DNA from: an uncultured bacterium
GTDB lineage: Bacteria > Bacteroidota > Ignavibacteria > Kapaibacteriales > UBA4661
Length of the DNA stretch: 8,985 nt
Direction: 5' to 3'
Assembly (NCBI GenBank): GCA_937899715.1
Contig: CALCNX010000063.1
Location: 1 to 8,985 of the forward strand
Below are positions 6,094-8,985 of this stretch, piece after piece. The first letter of the stretch is position 1; the number at the start of each line of letters is the position of its first letter. Made by a program: the position numbers and the translations under genes. The notes beneath the pieces are model-generated. The model made no database searches. It saw only the letters and a program-made list of their open reading frames with translations, and had not been told where the DNA came from.

Positions 6094-6672
6094 CTACTGC
6101 TTTTCCAAAAGCCTCTTTCTGATTCTGCTTAACGACTCCGGTTTCACCCCAAGATAGCTTGCAATCTGGTATTGCGGCACACGTTGAAACAAGTCGGGGC
6201 GTGTCTTTTGGAGCTTCAGGTATCGCTGCTCCGGCGTATCGGTGAAATGTGAGGTCATGATTTTTTGCTGTTCAGCAAATGCTGTTTCCATCACGGCTCT
6301 GGCAATCGTCTCAAAGCGTGGGAAGGTTGTAAACATTTCTTGCGCTGCTTGCTCATTGCCGACAACCAATGTGCAGTCTTCGGCGCACACCAGAACGTGA
6401 GCAGAAGGCTCATTTTGCAGTAAACTCGTTGTGGAAATGACCCACTCGCCTTCGGTGAAAAAATTGGTTGTTTTTTCTTCTCCATCAACAACGAGATACT
6501 GCCGAATGCAGCCTTCAAGGACAAAGTATGTGTCAACGGAAACTTCCCCTTCTTTTAGCAAAACCGCTCCTTTTTTGAAGTTTTTTGGGGACATACTTTT
6601 TTCAATCGCCCGTACTTCCTCGTTGGAGAGCGGTGAGATTCGAGAAAAATATTCTATCAGTTTATTGCTCAT
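6094..6672 (-). CDS. Crp/Fnr family transcriptional regulator
   Basis: A 192-residue regulator with an N-terminal cyclic-nucleotide-binding-type beta barrel (about 25-110, with KKGAVLLKEGE and TYFVLEGCIRQY), a dimerisation helix (about 112-140) and a C-terminal winged-helix reader with VPQYQIASYLGVKPESLSR at 165-183. The RVPQYQIASYLG...SLSRIRKRL ending is typical of the Bacteroidota branch. The barrel lacks the arginine used by E. coli Crp to hold cAMP phosphate (here LLQNEPSAHV) and there are no Fnr iron-sulphur cysteines in the N-terminus, so the signal is unknown. Its start overlaps the stop of the preceding YdeI-like gene by four bases (ATGA), so translation is probably coupled. It may control its own operon or the neighbouring divergent dehydrogenase; this is inference. 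Confidence 0.92.
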   Translation of the reverse strand: MSNKLIEYFSRISPLSNEEVRAIEKSMSPKNFKKGAVLLKEGEVSVDTYFVLEGCIRQYLVVDGEEKTTNFFTEGEWVISTTSLLQNEPSAHVLVCAEDCTLVVGNEQAAQEMFTTFPRFETIARAVMETAFAEQQKIMTSHFTDTPEQRYLKLQKTRPDLFQRVPQYQIASYLGVKPESLSRIRKRLLEKQ

Positions 6673-7151
6673 GGCTTATCCCTTCCGATAAATCGTGCTT
6701 TGCCGACGAGAAATTGCATTGCCCGCTCTACGTTTCTGTCCACCGCTTCTTCGCTTTTGAGAAAGCTAATATACCGAACAATTTCTTTTTGCATTGAGGG
6801 GCGTAAGGAATCAAAAACTTGCTTTGCCTCTGCGTTATTGGCTAATGCTGCCGTGAGTTTTGGGTGCATTGGTATTATGCGCTCCACAGGGTCGAACTCA
6901 ATGCCTATTTCTGCCGTGTCTCCAACCTTTTTCTTTGAAGCCTTGAGCATCGGCGTATTGATGTAAAGCCGCCACTCACCGCTATACCTCACAAGGGTCT
7001 GCGTGTATGGGTGTCCGTCTATCGTGCCGCGAACTTGGATTGCTCCTTTGTCTTTTTGTGCTTGTTGGAAGATATTGCTTAAAACAGGCATCGGCACAAG
7101 CACAAACGGGTTTACACCGATAATGTCAATATATGCCTCAAATGTATCCAT
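6669..7151 (-). CDS. DUF1905 / YdeI (OmdA)-like protein
   Basis: A 160-residue protein combining a DUF1905 beta-barrel-like part (about 1-88; FEAYIDIIGVNPFVLVP, then RGTIDGHPYTQTLVRYSGEWRLYINTPMLKAS and GDTAEIGIEFDP) with a helical C-terminal part of the YdeI/OmpD-associated type (about 95-155; LTAALANNAEAKQVFDSL, SMQKEIVRYISFLKSEE, then AMQFLVG). Both parts and the order agree with proteins annotated as DUF1905 or bacteriocin-protection YdeI-like; the biochemical role is not settled. It is the first gene of a leftward pair, with its TGA stop overlapping the ATG of the Crp/Fnr gene. Its upstream region (7152-7325) is shared with the divergent dehydrogenase gene. No Shine-Dalgarno sequence is seen at the start. 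Confidence 0.85.
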   Translation of the reverse strand: MDTFEAYIDIIGVNPFVLVPMPVLSNIFQQAQKDKGAIQVRGTIDGHPYTQTLVRYSGEWRLYINTPMLKASKKKVGDTAEIGIEFDPVERIIPMHPKLTAALANNAEAKQVFDSLRPSMQKEIVRYISFLKSEEAVDRNVERAMQFLVGKARFIGRDKP

Positions 7152-7281
7152 TACATTGTTCGCGTTTTGGTACTGAAAGCTGAAGGGAGCGGAATGTATC
7201 TCGCATTAAGTATGTGTCATTTGTTCATGCGGTAGTCCCTCATTCTTATCCATTATCAATGCAAATAAACATTTTTCATCG

Positions 7282-7289
7282 TACATTTG
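7282..7289 (+). promoter_or_regulatory. Possible -7 promoter element TACATTTG
   Basis: TACATTTG is an exact match to the Bacteroidota -7 consensus TAnnTTTG, and would give a leader of about 30 bases before the ATG at 7326. A convincing -33 element is not visible. The box overlaps the in-frame ATG at 7287, which argues against that start. Confidence 0.3.
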
Positions 7290-7325
7290 TCAACCGTTTT
7301 GTTATACGCAAACAAATTAAAAAAA

Positions 7326-8297
7326 ATGAAAGCAATTGTACACACAAAATATGGAGCGCCGGAGGTGCTTCAATTACTGGATGTAGCAAAACCTTCCCCG
7401 AAGGACAAGGAAGTTCTCATACGAATCTATGCAACAACCGTCACTCGCACAGACTGTGAGTTCCGAAAATCCGACAATGTTGTCAATAGGCTCTTTACGG
7501 GATTTTTTCGACCACGAAAAACGATTCTGGGGCGTGAATTTTCAGGACAAATTGAAGCTATTGGCAAGGGAGTCCAATCCTTCAAGCCGGGCGACGAGGT
7601 GTTTGGACTGAGCGCGATTAATATGGGCGCACACGCGGAATACATTTGTATTTCCGAGAACAAGTCCATCGCACTCAAGCCCACAAACATGACCCATGCA
7701 GAAGCAGCATCCGTCTGCGATGGGCTAATGCTGGGAATGAATTTTATTAAAAATGTTGATTTTAGTACACCCCAGAAAATTCTCATCAACGGCGCATCAG
7801 GCGCGATTGGTTCATCATGTGTCCAACTGGCTCATTATTTTGGCGCAGACGTTACAGCAGTGTGCAACAGCAAAGACATGGCACTGATAACATCGCTCGG
7901 AGCAAGAAGGGTCATAGATTTTACGAAAGAGGATTTCACGCAAACGACCGAAGAGTATGATTTTGTTTTCGATACGGTCGGCAAAAGCTCATATTTCCGT
8001 TGTAAACATCTGCTCAAACCCGACGGAGTGTATATTTCTTCCGAGCTTGGCGATAAGGCTCAGAATGTTTTTCTGCCTCTATGGACTTCCTTTGGGGGCG
8101 GCAAGAGAGTAAAATTCCCCATTCCAACGGACAGCAAAAAAGAGATCCTCTTTTTCAAAGAGATTATCGAGAAAGGCTGCTATAAGGCGATTATTGACCG
8201 CACCTACGGGCTTGACCAAATTGTAGAGGCTACAAAATACGTGGAGACAGGCATGAAGACCGGAAATGTGGTCATAACGGTCGGAGAGAACATATAA
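7326..8297 (+). CDS. NAD(P)-dependent alcohol dehydrogenase, quinone-oxidoreductase-like (MDR)
   Basis: A 323-residue medium-chain dehydrogenase. The N-terminal GroES-like domain starts MKAIVHTKYGAPEVLQL and includes LGREFSGQIEAIGKGV (68-83) and KPGDEVFGL (97 to about 105). The Rossmann domain carries GASGAIG (156-162) and FDTVG (about 215-219). The four-cysteine structural zinc loop and the usual catalytic Cys/His zinc ligands are absent, so this is a zinc-free quinone-oxidoreductase-type enzyme, probably NADPH-dependent and cytoplasmic; the substrate is unknown. I start it at 7326 because MKAIV is the family's normal beginning and an A-rich leader (AAATTAAAAAA) precedes it, instead of the in-frame ATG at 7287. 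It ends seven bases before the convergent VOC gene, with no room for a terminator, so the two transcripts probably overlap at their 3' ends. Confidence 0.92.
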   Translation: MKAIVHTKYGAPEVLQLLDVAKPSPKDKEVLIRIYATTVTRTDCEFRKSDNVVNRLFTGFFRPRKTILGREFSGQIEAIGKGVQSFKPGDEVFGLSAINMGAHAEYICISENKSIALKPTNMTHAEAASVCDGLMLGMNFIKNVDFSTPQKILINGASGAIGSSCVQLAHYFGADVTAVCNSKDMALITSLGARRVIDFTKEDFTQTTEEYDFVFDTVGKSSYFRCKHLLKPDGVYISSELGDKAQNVFLPLWTSFGGGKRVKFPIPTDSKKEILFFKEIIEKGCYKAIIDRTYGLDQIVEATKYVETGMKTGNVVITVGENI

Positions 8298-8304
8298 AAA
8301 ATCT

Positions 8305-8676
8305 CTACACGTGTTGGTCAAACAAAACGGCATTTCCGTCAGGATCAAGCACCATGAAGCTCGCCGGACCTGATGTTGCTTCGTCGGCTTCACTTTCCAA
8401 TTTGATTCCCTGTGCCTTCAGTCTGCGTTGAATCTCTCGCACGTCATCGAACGGCTGTACTGCGCCTGCGTTCTCATCCCAACCGGGATTAAAGGTCAAA
8501 ATGTTATTCGGAAACATCCCCTGAAAAAGACCTATGAGTGCATTTCCGTTTTTCATAATGACATAATTCCTTGCAATATCACCCGCGAACTGCGTAAAAC
8601 CGAGGTTCTCATAGAACTGCTTTGAAGCCTTGATGTCCTTAACACTCAGACTTACGGAAAATGCTCCTACTTTCAT
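8305..8676 (-). CDS. VOC (glyoxalase-fold) family protein
   Basis: A 123-residue protein with the two-module vicinal-oxygen-chelate fold. Module one begins MKVGAFSVSLSVKDIKASKQFYENLGF; module two ends in SFMVLDPDGNAVLFDQHV. The segments NYVIMKNGNALIGLFQG and ILTFNPGW belong to a common VOC subgroup often labelled glyoxalase or lactoylglutathione-lyase-like, whose real reactions are mostly unknown. The first-strand position that holds a metal-binding His in true glyoxalase I is serine here, so glyoxalase activity should not be assumed. The start at 8676 is fixed by a perfect AGGAGG four bases upstream; the longer frame back to 8742 is not needed. Such a strong ribosome binding site is unlike the neighbours and may point to transfer. 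The gene is convergent with the dehydrogenase, seven bases apart, and divergent from the truncated gene at 8846. Confidence 0.9.
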   Translation of the reverse strand: MKVGAFSVSLSVKDIKASKQFYENLGFTQFAGDIARNYVIMKNGNALIGLFQGMFPNNILTFNPGWDENAGAVQPFDDVREIQRRLKAQGIKLESEADEATSGPASFMVLDPDGNAVLFDQHV

Positions 8677-8680
8677 AATA

Positions 8681-8686
8681 CCTCCT
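8681..8686 (-). promoter_or_regulatory. Perfect ribosome binding site AGGAGG for the VOC gene
   Basis: On the minus strand AGGAGG is followed by TATT and then the ATG at 8676. It is the strongest Shine-Dalgarno site in the window and settles the start. Confidence 0.85.
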
Positions 8687-8711
8687 GTACGTTTTTTGCA
8701 AATGCTTACCT

Positions 8712-8829
8712 TGGTGCAATTAACAAAAAACATTTCTGACAAGCAATGAAAAAGAGCCTATGTCCATCAGCAAAGTCTTTTCAGCGTTGAGGAAATTTTG
8801 TAAGTTCCCTCACCATGATTATTGCACCA
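8712..8829. promoter_or_regulatory. Pair of inverted 9-base sites in a divergent promoter region
   Basis: TGGTGCAAT at 8712-8720 and its exact reverse complement ATTGCACCA at 8821-8829 lie 100 bases apart. One is 36 bases upstream of the VOC start, the other 17 bases upstream of the truncated gene's start. This symmetry would fit half-sites for a regulator acting on both genes, but two 9-mers are weak evidence. Confidence 0.25.
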
Positions 8830-8845
8830 CACTCTAATTCCCACG

Positions 8846-8935
8846 ATGCACGACGTATCACCACTCCGCCCTATTCAAGAATTTATGCGCCGCTTTGGTG
8901 TTTCCAACGACACACTTGAGAAGTTTTGCTCAAAA
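8846..8935 (+). CDS. Partial gene, first 30 codons only; possibly a Crp/Fnr-type regulator
   Basis: Genuine sequence gives 30 residues, starting MHDVSPLRPIQEFM and continuing RRFGVSNDTLEKF, after which the reading frame enters adapter sequence at 8936. The frame stays open through the adapter, giving the artefactual peptide RSEEHTSELQS, which must not be annotated. The pattern of a short helix with I..F...FG.S...L..F.S resembles the N-terminal helix of Bacteroidota Crp/Fnr proteins, which begin with a similar helical pair before the nucleotide-binding barrel; 30 residues are too few to be sure. It is divergent from the VOC gene, with inverted 9-base sites between them. No Shine-Dalgarno site is seen. 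Confidence 0.45.
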
Positions 8936-8985
8936 AGATCGGAAGAGCACACGTCTGAACTCCAGTCACTAGCTTGTATCTCGTA
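8936..8985 (+). other. Illumina TruSeq adapter contamination (not biological)
   Basis: From 8936 the sequence is the TruSeq read-1 adapter: it begins AGATCGGAAGAGCACACGTC and continues to the CCAGTCAC end of the common part at 8969. It is followed by the six-base index TAGCTT (8970-8975), which I recognise as TruSeq index 10, and then GTATCTCGTA (8976-8985), the start of the flow-cell end. The match is continuous to the last base. It should be trimmed. Confidence 0.98.

Noticed and set aside
7287..7325. Upstream extension of the dehydrogenase gene by 13 codons
   Set aside because: The family starts at MKAIV (7326) and the extension overlaps a likely promoter box.
8677..8742. Upstream extension of the VOC gene by 22 codons
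   Set aside because: A perfect AGGAGG sits inside it at the right distance for the ATG at 8676, where the family N-terminus begins.

Overview
The window looks like a complete short-read contig, about 9 kb, from a bacterium of the Bacteroidota/Chlorobiota (FCB) side of the tree. Hints for this are the Crp/Fnr protein of the type common in Bacteroidota, two DUF4386 membrane proteins, mostly A-rich leaders without Shine-Dalgarno sites, and two TAnnTTTG boxes like the Bacteroidota -7 promoter element. Placement below that level is not possible from this sequence. The last 50 bases are not biological: they are an Illumina TruSeq adapter with index TAGCTT. The first 19 bases are one arm of a dispersed repeat, which is probably where the assembly broke on the left.

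Layout: a repeat arm (1-19); a DUF4386 six-helix membrane protein (+, 185-898); a 43-residue single-helix membrane protein (+, 1099-1230) closed by a very long bidirectional terminator hairpin; a small secreted NTF2/lumazine-binding-like protein (-, 1347-1808); a REP/BIME-like inverted pair; a Tat-signal-bearing HisC-type aminotransferase (-, 1955-3091); a 525-base gene-free stretch with several inverted repeats including a second REP-like pair; a likely operon of a second DUF4386 protein and a short-chain dehydrogenase (+, 3617-5147); an AT-richer, unrecognised, probably exported protein (-, 5254-6030); a Crp/Fnr regulator overlapping a DUF1905/YdeI-like gene by four bases (-, 6094-7151); a zinc-free quinone-oxidoreductase-like dehydrogenase (+, 7326-8297); a VOC/glyoxalase-fold protein (-, 8305-8676); and the first 30 codons of a further gene that runs into adapter.

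Most genes are accessory, stress or detoxification-type single enzymes with no shared pathway. I found no convincing new multi-gene system. The items most worth following are the REP-like repeat family (5' GGAG head, short palindrome, inverted pairs whose arms co-vary), the apparently exported PLP enzyme, the tiny membrane protein, and the adapter contamination that must be trimmed before the last ORF is believed.
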